Below, piece by piece: positions 52,121 to 64,000 of a stretch of DNA of 64,000 nt. This DNA is from Xylaria sp. FL1777 (Eukaryota > Ascomycota > Sordariomycetes > Xylariales > Xylariaceae): the NCBI GenBank assembly GCA_022578965.1, contig MU400686.1, positions 23,458 through 87,457 on the forward strand, written 5' to 3'. Position 1 is the stretch's first letter. Every line of letters begins with the position of its first letter. The translations under genes were made by a program, and so were the position numbers. A model generated the notes under the pieces. The model saw nothing but the letters and a program-made list of their open reading frames with translations, had not been told where the DNA came from and did not search any database.

Positions 52121-52614
52121 TGTTATAAAATTAGCACAGGGGTGGCCTTTAAAGCAGCTTAATGCCTTTATATATATCTTGCACCTTTTCTTTTGCTAGC
52201 TAAAGCCAAAGTTATATAACAACTTACTTAGTTTATTAAGCTTACAGTGATTTAAGGCTTATTAAGCTTACAGTAATTTAAGGCTTACTAAGCTTATAGT
52301 AATTTAGTGCTTACTAAACTTGCAGTAATTTAAGAAAAGTTACTACTTTTTTTACTTTTTTTTTGTTTATATAATTATGTACTTCTTGTATTTAGTTATT
52401 TACTTAGTTCTAGTTTTTTAGCTATTAATTTTTTATAACCGCTAAGCACTAATACATTTATTACTTTTAATTCCTTAAGACTTTTATTAATGTATAGTAG
52501 TAAAAGTACCTTAAAAACTTTCCTAACGGACCACCGTTAAGGATCCTATTATTACCTGCAAATTAAAACCCCAAGGGTAAACCCGTTATATTAGTGTATA
52601 ACAAGTCCGTTACA
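52121..52614. repeat. Solo LTR of the Gypsy A/D family
   Basis: 494 bp from TGTTATAAAATTAGCACAGG to AGTCCGTTACA, with 5-bp duplications tttat on both sides (52116-52120 and 52615-52619). The sequence of LINE C continues uninterrupted across it (compare about 48400-48440), so the internal region was lost by LTR-LTR recombination. It has four 26-bp units. It keeps more G/C words (AACCCCAAGGG, AAGGATCC) than the other A-type LTRs, suggesting less RIP or a later arrival. Confidence 0.93.
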
Positions 52615-52780
52615 TTTATATAGTGCTTGCAAGCTGCTGTTCTATTGCTAAAATATAAATTAATAAAAAAAATCTTTATTTTAGTTTTTAAGTGCTTTGT
52701 TTTAGTTGCTTTAAAAGCTTTAGCTATATATTTAAAGCATTTATTTTAAGTTATTACTAGTAAATTAATAATGCTTTTTG

Positions 52781-55700
52781 TTATCTTAGGTGCCTTAAAC
52801 TAAAAACATAAAACAGCGAGCTACGCTTGCTATAAGCTATAACTTACTTTTTTCGGAGGCCCATGCAAATATATTTGTAGGTTTAAGGCTTGCGTTTTAT
52901 GTATTTTAATCTAAAGCACCCTTATTGATTTTTAAGCTAGGGTTTACTTTATATACGTATGTATACTATTTATACCTATAGATTATTTGCTAACAAAACT
53001 TAAAAAAAACAATTATAACATTGCTTAAAGCTTTTTATAGTAATGCTTATATTTAGCGTTAACTTTATAATTAAAATATTTTATTATGTTGTAGTATTTT
53101 AAGCTTAAACAGTTAAAAGTTAAGCTTTATTTATTAATTTATTAACTAATATTATTTTTTTACTTTATTATAAAACTGCAAACTTTTAACAATTTTAGTT
53201 TTAGCTTAGTTAATAATTGCTTTTTAAAAAAACTAATAGCTTTAAAACTTTTAAAATTTATTAGAAAACTTAGCAAACTAAATAAACTAGCTAATAATGC
53301 AGTATTAAGGCATTTATTTAGCAACTATATTTGGTATTTTATGCAGCATATTTTATTGCAATTAAAACATAACTAATAGCATATATTAAAATATAATTTT
53401 ATATAAGCTATTATTAATGCTATTTTAAATCGTTGTTAATTTAACAAATTATATAAGCTTAAGCTTAAAGCTAAGCAAGTTAAGTTAATTTAGCGTATAG
53501 TATTTTGTTATAATAATACTATATTAATAGCTTAAACTAATTATAAAAAAAGCATTATATTATAAACTATTTTAGTTATTATGCAAAATATAATAACTTT
53601 ATAATTATGCTTATTAAAACAATTAAAATATAACTAGTTTAACTTAATTGCTTAAATTCTTAATATTTATTTATTATTAATAATAAATAATATAATAAAA
53701 GTTAATTAGTATTACATAAGTAATTATAAAAGTATATTTTTATTATTTAATAAAATAATATTATATAAGCTAAGTTAGCTTTAAAACGCTTTATATATAT
53801 TATTTTTAAGCTTAAATAAGCTACTTAAAAACATTTTATTAACTTGCTTTATAACTTTTTGTTTAACTAAAAAATTACATTTATAGTTATTAATAAGCTT
53901 TATATAATTTATTAATAAAAAGATTTCTAGATTGCATACTTTAATATATATTATATAAAAGCATTAGTTCTATAAAATATACTATAGTTTAGTTATACTG
54001 CTACATTAAGCTTAAACGCTTAAAAGTTTATATTGCTTAAAGCTAAATTTTAATAGCAAAGTATTTATTTAAAAGAACTACAATTTGTTCGTACTTTAGT
54101 TAATTAGCTTAATATATTTTTTATTGTTTATTTTATAAAAAAAAGTATTATTATAAAAAATTATTAGCAATTAAGTTTTTTAATTAGCAAAATATAGCAT
54201 AGTATAGTACACTTAATCCTTAAAACTATTGTTTTTATAAATAACAAAAAAAAGCTTATTGCTACGTGCTATTTTTTAATAATATAGCTTTAAAAATTAA
54301 AGTTTATTTTAACTAAAGTAAAGCGCTTTATTTAAAAATATAATATAAATATATGTTTTAATAACTAATAATAATTATATAATAAGTTTATAAAGCTAGA
54401 CTTTTTTTATTGAATTATATTTATTACTATAGCTTTTAAAATAAAAATAAATATTTATAATATAATATATATTATTTAGTTTAGCTTTATTGCTTTTAAA
54501 AACCTTTTAAACCTGTTATAAAGGTTTAGCTAAGCTATTTAAAATAATATAACACAAAAAACAGCATTTTTTTTTACTTTTTACTAGTATTTTGATTTAC
54601 TAAAAGCATAAAAAGTTAAGCTTTTTAAACTAAAGCATAAAAAAAAGCTACTAAAAAACAATTAAAATAATTTGCGCTTTATAACAAACATAAGTAATAG
54701 CACATTAAAAAGCTTAACGTTTAGCTATATATAGTTTACGTTATTAAACTATTAATTAATTATAACTAATAAGCTTAAAAATAAAAATAGTTTAATAGTT
54801 AACTTTAAACTAAAATAATTTAAGCTAGTTAAGCTTGCTAAATAAACTAAAGTTAAACTAAAGTTTAAAAATAAGCTATAAGCTATTTAGCTAAGCATAT
54901 ATAAGTTTATAAATATAAAATACTTTAAGAAGTATGCTTTATAGTTTTTATAGCAGCTAAATAATAAAAATATTAAAAAGCAAAAAAATGTATAATAAAA
55001 AGTATGCTATAACTTATGTTATTATAACTTTGGCTAACTATTAAAATTGCTGCTAAAAATACACTAGCAGTTTATGCTTTAAAAAAGAACTATTTTTTAG
55101 TTTTTATAGCAAAAGCTTTAAAAATTTTATGCAAAACACTTTATAGATTTATATTAACACTTAAACTTTGCTATTAATAGCATAGCAAAATATTTTATGC
55201 TAAAAAAAGTTTAATAATATATTGCTGCTATATTTAACAAAATAATTAATATAAATACTATGTTTTTTTTAGTTTATAATGCTATAAAAATATTTAAATA
55301 AAATAAATAAAAAAAATATAGCTATATTTTATATACTAAGCTTTTTATAATATATTAGCATGCTTTTAATAAATATGTTAAGCATTTTGCAAACAAAGCA
55401 CAAATTAGAAATACTACTAAAAACATACCTTGTTTAACTTTAAAATTAACACTAAAAATGCAAACAAAGCAACAGTTAAATATTTATTAAACGCTTAATA
55501 TATAGTTAAACTAGTTAACTTTACGCTTAGTAGCAATTATAACCTTTGTTTTGTTGTTTTTAGCAGAACTAATTATAATTATATTATTTTTAAGTGCTTT
55601 TTTTATATATATAAATATATTGCTAGCTATAAATTCACTAATATAATTTAAACTACTAAAGCACAATAAAAGATTACTAGTAAATAGTAGTTCTAAAAAG

Positions 55701-58700
55701 CTAAAAAAAAAGCAAAAAAGGTAAAACATATATAATACTTTGTATTAATCTATATTTAGCTATAGTTTTTTAGTTTTTTTTTTTTTTTTTTTTGCTTTTT
55801 TATAATTAGAAGTATATAATTGCTGTTCTTTATTACTTTTAATAAATAGCTTATTTTTATTAGCTAAACTTAGTATGTTTTGCTATATTAAAACTTAGTT
55901 AATTAAATAACTTTAGTATTAAATTTATTAATTTTAATATTAACAAGTTATTGCTTTTTTTTTATTAATAAATTTAGCGCATTAAAAGGATTATATAACG
56001 TAATATAGCTATTAGTATATTTTTTAGTATTGCTATTAATATATATTTTGCAAGCATATTTAATAATATTTTAATTAGTAAAAAAAAAAGTATACTGCTT
56101 ATTTTAATATGTTTAAAAAAACTGTTTTATATTATTATAAATTAAAGCAATATAAAAGCTTATAATAGCTAATTAATTAAATATAACAGAAATATTTTAC
56201 GTAAAGTTTTTGTTATTTTTTATATTAATTGCAAAAGCATTATTAATATGTTTTAAAGCTAAATTAATAGCTTTTTATTTGTTTTTAGTTATAATATACT
56301 AAATAAAGCTTAACTATAATATTTTTGTTGTAAGTTTTAGTTTTATAACATTAAAATAAAATAACTAAGCAAAATATAATATTTTTAGTTTATAGTTATT
56401 AAACTTTTTTCTATAAAAAAAAATAAAAAAATAAAAAATAATTTAATGTAGCACTTTATAATTGCTAAGCTAAACTGCTATAATTATTATAAGTACATAT
56501 TTTATAATATTTATATATTAATAATAGCTTTAAAACTTAATATTAATTAATTTGCTTTTGTTTTAAGTATATTTTTTTGTTTAATTTATATATTTTAACT
56601 ATTAAAACTATAAAGCTATAATTTTTTGCTTAAATAATATAAGATTTATGCTTTTTAATGCTGTTTAAATATAGTTTAGTTAAACTTTATTAAAAAATAA
56701 TATATTAAATTTAATTAAGTTATAAATTAAAAACGCTAAAATATAAACATAAAACTTATTATGTAATAATAGTAAAGCTTAATAGTATTAAACTTTATTT
56801 TTTTTAATATATTGCTTATAGCTAAAAAATTATACGTTATATTCTATAAAAAAATCTTAAAAAGTCCAAAAAATTAATTAAATAAAATTTAGCGCAATAT
56901 AAAAAAAAGCTAGTATAAAAAGCATTTATTATTTATAGTTATATATATTGCTTGCTTTTATTTAAGTAGCTATTATAGCTTAAATAAAAAATGTAGTTTT
57001 TTAATTTCTATATATTATTATAAGTTGTTTATTATAGTTTTAATAATTTAAAATAGTACAAAATAAAGTATTATAAACTTAATATACTTTAAATATTTTT
57101 TTTTTGTTTTTATAAATAGCAAAGGTTTGCAAAATATAACTAACGTTATTTTATAGTTATATAATGTTTAAAAATAAAGCAAACCTTTTTAAATGTAATA
57201 ATTTAAATAAAGAATAAATAATATAAACTAATAAATAATTAGTTATTTTACTTATATAAGCTAAAGTTAGCATTAAGTAAAAAGAAAGCTATTTTTTTTT
57301 AAAAAAAATAGTAATATATTATTATAATTATATAAATAAGCTAAGCATGTTTAAATTAATAACTATAAAACAATTAGTTAAATTTTGCATAATATTTTTA
57401 TAACCTATATTAAAATTTTAAACATTATTTTTAAAATTAAAATTATTATATATAAATATAGCACTTAAGTTATAAGTAATACGCTTTAAGTTAAGCTATA
57501 TATTTATTAATTTAAATATTAAAACATTAGCTAACTAATTGCTATATATATAACTTTGTTTAACTATTTTATTTAGCTGTTTTAAAACAAACTTATAGCT
57601 AATATATATTTTAAATTAAGCAAAAGTATTAATTACTTAAGTTTATGTTTTATTACTATAAAAGTAAATACTAATAAATTGCTATAAAAAATTGCTTATT
57701 AAAAGTATATATATATTTAATAATAAAGCTATAATTATATATGCTTTAATAATATAAAAAAACAGCATGTTAGCTTTAGTTATGTTATAAAATTTATGCT
57801 TAGTTTATTAATTCGTAAAAATACTTAAAAAAAAAGCAGCAAAACATAAAAATACGTTTTAAATTTAAAACTAAAAAAAACAAAGTAACTTTTTAATTTA
57901 TTATATATTATAAACATTTTTAATTTAGCAGAGCTTTTTATTAAAAGCTTTAAATATTTTAAGATTAAATTTAATAAAAGCTAGTTATTTAAATAAAGTA
58001 AAAAGCTTATTTTAAAATGCAAAAATATTAGTAATATTATAACCTGCATTATTTTCTTTAAATTTTATTTAAATATTAGCTTTTTAAAAACGCTATTAAA
58101 CTTTGGGGTTTTTTAATACATTAACTATTTTGCGCATTTATAGCTTTAACTAATTACTAGTTATAGTTTGTAATAAAAGCTATCCTTTTAAAAACTAACA
58201 GAAATTATAGCTTTAATTATAATTGCAATACTAATACTTTTGTATGTTTATTGCAACCTATTATTAATATATAAAATCAAATTTTTTATTTAAATTATTG
58301 CTTTTATAATTAAAATTATTTTTAAAGTTAAAAGCAATAGAAGTAGTATTAAAAAGGTTAGTTAATTTAAATATAAAAAGTAACATAAATGCTAGTATAA
58401 TAAACTATACAAGCAAACAAAGTAATTGCAAAAAAAACAATAGTAAAAAAAACAATATTTTAATTAAAAAATCTATAGTATGCAATGCAACAAAAACCAG
58501 GCATTAGAAAAATATAAAAAAAATATAACTGTATACAAAATATAATAATTAATTAATTAAGTATAACTTTAAACAGATTTAAAGTTGCTGCATAAATAAA
58601 TTACAGTTTGTCGTTTTTTAAATAAAGACGTAAGCAGGAAAATTAACATAGTTGCTTTAAACCAAAATTCCGAGTTTATGTTAGAAAGGGTAAAAAGGGT

Positions 58701-58776
58701 TATAATTAGTGGAAAGGTGGTGTAGCTAAAGAAGTACAAACGCAAGGACCATTCTGGTTTAAAGCACTTAAGATAA
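52781..58776. mobile_element. 6-kb TIR DNA transposon with 8-bp target duplications (hAT-like)
   Basis: Inserted in LINE C' with perfect 8-bp duplications GCTTTTTG (52773-52780 and 58777-58784). The termini are inverted repeats starting TTATCTTARGTGCYTTAAAC. Over 25 bp, 21 match and the four mismatches are transitions. An 8-bp duplication is typical of the hAT superfamily, though a few other TIR superfamilies also make 8 bp. About 200 bases at each end are GC-richer than the middle. No transposase motif could be recognised in the AT-rich core on either strand, so the superfamily is inferred from the duplication alone. Confidence 0.82.
52990..58540. pseudogene. Core of the TIR transposon, transposase not recognisable
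   Basis: About 5.5 kb of extremely AT-rich DNA where the transposase should lie. The plus strand from about 53900 to 54350 and around 57900-58270 reads fairly openly with stops as Q. A 72-codon minus-strand frame (55511-55729) is lysine-rich at its end. None of these matches a hAT dimerisation or DDE block that I know. Confidence 0.35.
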
Positions 58777-61700
58777 GCTTTTTGCTTTGTTTTTTTTAAA
58801 GTTTTTATGCTAAGTTGCTACGTTATAAACTAAAGTACTTTATATTATTATAACGTATATTTGCTTTATTTTTGCTACATTATTACTTTATATAAAGTTT
58901 TATAGCTTAGTTATTATATATAATTAAATGCTTAGTTTTTTTTTAAGCTTTACTAAGTATTTTTTTTATTTTATGTTTTTATTAAATTATATTTTTAAGA
59001 ACTTTGCGTTATTTTTTAAGTATACTATTGCATTAAAAAAATGTATTACTTGCGTAAGCGTTGTTTTATTGCTAAAAAAATGCATTAATTTGCTTTTTTG
59101 TAGTGCAAACTTTATTTTATGTTGTTTTGCTTAGCTTTTATACGTTTTTTATGCTACTTTTAAAGCTTTGCAGTTTTGTTTTACATTTAAGTTTGCTATA
59201 ATAAAGTTAATATTATTAATAAAGCTAACTATTATTAGCTTTTAATATATAATAAAATTATTATAAAGTATTAAAATATATAAAAAAAAAAAAAAAATAA
59301 AAGCAGGAACTTTTAAAGAACTTTAGCTTTTAGCGCTATTAGCTAAAACATTGCTTTATTAAAGCAAAAATGCATTATATAGTTTAATATAAAAAAGTTT
59401 ACTTATATAACTATTTAAAAAAAAAAGCTTTTTTGTTATAAAATGTATATTATTTTCTTTTTATTAATAATATTAAAAACTTTTATAATGTTTAGCTGTA
59501 GCAAAAATATTATGCTTTTTTTGCTAATTATTTTTTTTGCTGTTTTTAATACTAGTTTAATAGCTATGTTTATTAATTTGTTTTATTTGTTATTTATTTA
59601 GTTATTTAGTAAAAATTTTTTTTGCTTAGCTACTTTTGCTATATAGCAATATAGCTTTTTTTTTAGCACTTTTTTTACTATATAAATAAGCATAATAAAG
59701 CGCTACTTTTTAGCTATTTCTTTAGTTTTTTTTAACTTTTTACGTTTAAATATAACTATTATTTTTGTTTGCTTAAATTATATTAAATAATATTTTAATA
59801 AAAAACTAGCAATATATAATATTGTTATTTTTTTTGCTAAAGTAAATTTATAAGCTTTAAAAAACCTATTAAGTAATAAGTTATTTTTTAGCGCTTTTTA
59901 TAGCGCTAACTTTTATATTAGCAATATTATGTTTTTTTTCTTTATATTAACATTAATTATAAATTTTTAGTAGCTATTATAAGTTAAGTTTTTTTTAAGT
60001 ATATTAAATAAGTTTGCTAATAATACAAAAAAAGGCGTTTTATTAATAAAGCTGTTTTTTTTTTAAAAGTATTAATAAAAAGCAGCTTATTTTTTGTTTG
60101 TTTTAGTAGTAAAATTATAATAACTTTTAAAGCTAACTTATAAGCAAATTTTGCTTATTTAGCTAAGTTTTATAATAACTTAAAATTTTTAAATGCTTTT
60201 ATAAATGTTTATTTTTAGCTGCGTTTTTATGCTTTTTTTACTTTATTGCTAAAAGCTTTTTTTTTTTTTAAAAAAGCTTGCTATGCTGCTTTAGTTTTTT
60301 TGCTTTAAAACTTGCAGTATGCTTATTTTGCTTTTTTTTTATTTTAACTACTTTTAAAAACTACTAAAGTAATATTTAGTGTTTTTTTTTTATAGTTTTT
60401 TTAAGCGTTATTTTATTTGTTATTTTTACTAATTGCTAAATTAAAAAGTTAAAAGCATTATTTAGCTTACTAAATATATATAATATATATATTTTTATAA
60501 TAATAGCTTTTATTTTTATAATTGCTTTATTTTTGTTTAATTTAAGCTAGTTTTATTTTTTTTCCTTTTTTTAAGTATTTTTATAAAGCTACTTTTAAGT
60601 TAATTATAACTTTTAATGCTTTATAATTAAAATTTAGCTATTTTAAGTCCTTTTAATAAATAATAGTTAAATTATTAAACATTTATACTAAGTTTATTAT
60701 TAAGCTTTGTTGTTTATGTTTTATTTTAGTTATTTTTTTTTAAAAAATAACTAGCATAAAATCTTATTATATAATAAACTTAAGTAGTTTATTTGCTTTT
60801 TAGCTTTTTTTGCTTTTTAAGTTTTATAATAAATAATAAAAATTAAAGTTGCTTATAAATATATAGCGTTTTTTTAGTTTATTTGCTTTATATATTTTTT
60901 AAATTAAACTATATTAAACTGTTTTTTTTTAATTTAGCAAATATATTAACTATAAAAATACTGCTAAGTTATTATTGCTTATTATAACTTTTGCTTAGTT
61001 TTTATTAGCGTTTTTTACTAGTGTTTTTATTGCAATTTTTTTGTTTATATATAGCGTAGCTTTGTTTTTTAACTAAATAACTTAGTAATTATTACTATTA
61101 AAGCAATATATATTGCTATGTTTATTAATTACTAGCTTTTAAACTACTATATAATTAAAGCTATTATTTTATAATATATGTGCTATATTGCTTTTAAATC
61201 TTATAATGTTTTAAAAAGTAATATTATATATTATTAAATTAATTTAAATAAGTTTTTATTTGTATTGCTAGTTTGCTATTTTTTTGCTAGTAACTTTTTT
61301 TTATTTAGCTTTATAAATATTAATGCTATTAATATTTTTAAACTATTTTTATTTATTTTTTTGTTTATTATTATTGCTTTTTTAGCACTTTAAAAGCTTT
61401 TAAGTTATAATATATATACTGATTTTATTTTATTTTTTTGTTTAACCTTTTTTTAGCAAGCTTTATTTTATGCTACATATGCTTTTTTATAGTTTATATA
61501 TTTTTGCTTTGCTTTTTGCGTTTTTATTAAGTAGCTTTTTTTATTTTTTTAGTGCTTTAAAGCTAAATAATAGCTATACTTTAAGTTTTTATAGCAATAT
61601 TTAGCTATATAACTATATTTATAGCAATTAAAGCATTATATAACTTTAAGCTTTATAACAAAAAGTTTGCAATTAAATAGCTAAGCTTTTTATAAAAAGC

Positions 61701-62300
61701 TATTTTTGTATATTGTTTTAGCTGCTATAATATTGCTTATATATAATAATATTAACGTAAATTTAGCTTTTATATTTTTAAATAACATTTTTTTGCATTT
61801 TATAACTTTAAAATATTTGCTATATAATAGCTATAGTAAATTTTTGTTTAAATATATTATTTTAATTTGTTTTGCTAAAATGCTTTTTATTATTAGTGCT
61901 GCTTTTTTTTGTTATACTTTTAACTTTTCTTTAAAAGCTTTTATAATTTATTTTTTTTCTTTAGTTTTTTAAAGCACTGCTTTTTTAAAAATAATTATTA
62001 TATTTTTGTTATATAGCTTTTTAGTAATAATTATATTGCTGCTTATAAGCATTATATTTACTGCTTTAATAATATTAGCTAATGTTTTATTTTTAAAATT
62101 ATTAGCTTATTTTTTAACTTTAATTAGCACTGTTTTGTTTTGTTTAAATAATATTGCTTTATTATTGTAAGCTAGCTATAAAATTATAACTTATGCTTAA
62201 AATTTTAATATGTTTACGTTTAATAAAGTTTATTAAAAAAGCTTTTAAATAATTTTTTTAACGCTTTTTTAGTTAGCTTTTATAGCAACATTTAAGTTAT
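58777..62300 (-). pseudogene. LINE C' ORF1 and ORF2 remnant
   Basis: Collinear in reverse with LINE C. The reverse transcriptase box on the minus strand at 59212-59223 is FINN (from FADD). The ORF1 zinc-finger region lies near 61380-61600. It is more heavily altered than C, with several codons that are still intact in C now lost. Confidence 0.85.
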
Positions 62301-62770
62301 AACAAATTATAAATATATTAAGATTATTTTTGTTGTTAAGCTTTATGCTTTGCTAGCTTTTTTGGGCTTTTTTTAACATATGTGCTATTTGCGTTTTTTT
62401 TGCGTTTCTTTAAAAAGAAATTCTTTTTGCTATTTTTTTTTTATTAGCAGCTATAATATTAGTTTTATAATTCTATTAACTATTTTTTATATACTAAGAA
62501 GTTTGTTAGCTTTACGTTTTTTATTAAAACGTTACTGTTTTATAGTTATATTACTAGTAAGTTTTATTAGTACATTAATTGCGTTTTTAATAAATAAGTT
62601 ATTTAACATTATTTTTTTGTTTTTTGTTATATTTGCACTTTATAAATAAAATATAACTTACTTAATAAATAAAAGTTGCTATGCTAATTTTAGTAATCTT
62701 AATTATTTAATAATTAAGCTTAAACTTATAAAGTTATAATTAAGTATAAAAAATTCAAAAAAGGTTAAAT

Positions 62771-64000
62771 AGCAATAATAATTATTATTATAATAACAAA
62801 TTAAAATTTTAAATAAATAATTATATTATAATTAATGTTAATATTATTACTAGTAAACTTAATACTTATTTTTATTGCTGCTATACTTAAAGTAATAACT
62901 TAAAATAAAAAATTTAACCTTTTATTACTATTGCTGCTTTTATTATTAAAATTATTTATAATATTAAAAATGTTAAACATTAAAAGTTTTAAACTTACTG
63001 CTTTAAAGCTTTATAATAAATTTACAAATATAAAAGCCTTTTTAATTTATATTAAACTTTATTTAAAATAGCACTTTATTATTATTATAAAAAAAAACTA
63101 AAAAATAATAATTATTTTATAATTTTTATTAAAAAAAGTACTAAAATAATTTTAACTTATTTTAAAAAAATTTTTAAAAGCTAATAAGTTAATTAACTTT
63201 AAGCTAAAAACAAAAAAAATTTTTAAAAACTATATTAAGTTTAAAAATTAAATAAAAATATTATTTAAAAATATTTAAAAAGCAAAACATATAAAAAAAA
63301 TATTTTATTGCTTAAAACAAATAAAAATAGCAATAAATTATGCTATAAAATTTAAATAATTAATAATAATTTTAAAATTACTTAAGCTTATATTATTTTA
63401 TTAATTTTATAATAAACTTAAAACTTAAGTTTAAAATAAACTATATAAAATAAATAAACTAATAAAAATTAATATATATATTAATATAGCTATTATAATT
63501 AATTAATAATTATTTAATTAATACTTTAAAACTAAAAAAACTAAAAAAAACAAAAAAAAAATACTTAAAAAAATATTAAACAAAGATTTAAGCAAATTAA
63601 TAAAGTTTAAAAATAATAACCTTAAAATATATTTAAAGTTATATATTATAATTATAAAAAAAAAAACACTTTTAAAAATAATGTTAATTTAAAAAAAAAA
63701 CAAAAAAAAAAGCTATAAAAAAAAAGATTTTTTAATTTAAAAAAAAAGTATAAGTTATAAAAGTTTAAAACAACAAAAAATAATAAAATAACTTAAAAAA
63801 TACGTTTTTAAAACAAAAATATAAAGTTATTATTTTAAATTAAAACAAAAATATTATATTAAACAAATTTAAATGCTTTATTTATACAAATTAAAATAAA
63901 TAAATATATAAATATTATTTAAAAGCTTTATAATTATTAAAACAAATTGCAAAAAAATATATTTATTATATAAATAATTAAAGTTATTTAATATATAACT
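62771..64000 (+). pseudogene. Gypsy D gag remnant, cut by the window end
   Basis: Collinear with the reverse complement of Gypsy A from about 19570 leftwards to 18350. The capsid block at 63147-63173 reads stop-F-stop-L-I-L-K-K-F (from WFQPILEDF), and upstream 'KAFLIYIKLYLK' is seen near 63035-63070. The sequence is even more A/T-rich than A or B here, with no frame open beyond a few dozen codons. Confidence 0.8.

Larger units (their letters stand above)
51123..62770 (-). mobile_element. LINE C' (second Tad1-like copy), reversed, split by two insertions
   Basis: Reverse complement of LINE C, with its 3' end at the left (CCTGCTGTGCTGC..., tail (TTA)n) and its 5' end near 62765. At least 10 bp of duplication, AGCAATAATA, flank it (51113-51122 and 62771-62780). 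C' segments are about 51123-52120, 52615-52780 and 58777-62770. Removing the solo LTR and the TIR transposon leaves about 5.15 kb, the same as C, so this copy was full length. It sits in the gag region of Gypsy D. Confidence 0.9.
23082..64000 (+). mobile_element. Second Copia copy E2, split by four insertions; 3' end outside the window
   Basis: The segments of E2 are 23082-23472, 30375-30811, 40475-44299 and 49446-50177. Joined in order they match E1 from 2416 to about 9880. The interruptions are Gypsy H, element F (holding Gypsy B), LINE C and Gypsy D. The base stretch before the LTR is tttat (23077-23081). The matching duplication and the 3' LTR must lie beyond 64000, on the far side of Gypsy D. 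Reverse transcriptase remnant matching E1 lies at 43886-44130, and the RNase H motif near 50027-50070. Confidence 0.88.
50178..64000 (+). mobile_element. Ty3/Gypsy D (family of A), plus strand, continues beyond the window
   Basis: Left LTR 50178-50644, then gag leader to about 51122, interruption by LINE C', and gag again from about 62771 to the window end. The LTR is of the A type (U3 with the 26-bp array), but only three repeat units are present, making it 467 bp. The Gag capsid WFQPI block is at 63147-63173, with W and Q both TAA. Polymerase and right LTR lie outside the window. Orientation is opposite to A and B. Confidence 0.9.

Noticed and set aside
62380..62649. 89-codon plus-strand frame with hydrophobic stretches
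   Set aside because: It lies antisense to the 5' part of LINE C' (ORF1 N-terminus), with no matching open frame conserved in C and no family resemblance.
1..64000. Mitochondrial, apicoplast or Plasmodium-like origin suggested by the very low GC
   Set aside because: There are no organelle genes or tRNAs, and the elements are fungal-type Copia, chromovirus and Tad1 LINE with transition-biased decay, which points to a RIP-affected fungal nuclear genome.

Overview
This 64 kb window looks like a gene-free, extremely AT-rich block of a filamentous ascomycete genome. G and C are rare, TpA is everywhere, and most surviving C sits in GpC/CpT context. That is the footprint expected of repeat-induced point mutation (RIP, C-to-T and G-to-A in duplicated DNA). 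I found no host gene, rRNA, tRNA or CRISPR array. Almost everything can be explained as transposable elements inserted into one another. Their coding regions are recognisable only when RIP stops are read back as Q or W and catalytic N as D. All 'genes' here are therefore pseudogenes. The species cannot be named from this sequence.

Layout. 1-2415: unclassified AT-rich DNA. 2416-11894: Copia element E1 (+), complete, 287-bp LTRs, TSD taata, itself split by a 2.1-kb short LTR element (2935-5034). 11895-12846: unclassified. 12847-20545: chromodomain Gypsy element A (-), 495-bp LTRs, TSD ttaaa. 20546-23081: unclassified, with a 40-bp perfect palindrome and a short tandem array. 23082 to the window end: a second Copia copy, E2 (+), split by four insertions. 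These are Gypsy H (-, 23473-30374), LINE-like element F (30812-40474, itself split by Gypsy B, -, 32082-39816), Tad1-like LINE C (+, 44300-49445), and Gypsy D (+, from 50178 past the end). D is split by a second LINE copy C' (-, about 51123-62770), and C' carries a solo LTR (52121-52614) and a 6-kb TIR transposon with 8-bp TSDs (52781-58776). Nesting is four elements deep: E2 > D > C' > TIR transposon or solo LTR.

The two Copia copies act as filled and empty sites for each other, so most insertion points and target-site duplications could be read directly. Both Gypsy families carry C-terminal chromodomains, a feature associated with targeting to heterochromatin, which fits their accumulation here. 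I found no convincing undescribed gene system. The most interesting observations are the nested history, a Gypsy family with two unrelated U3 promoter halves on one body, the unclassified 8-bp-TSD transposon, and the palindrome/tandem cluster near 21.1-21.5 kb.
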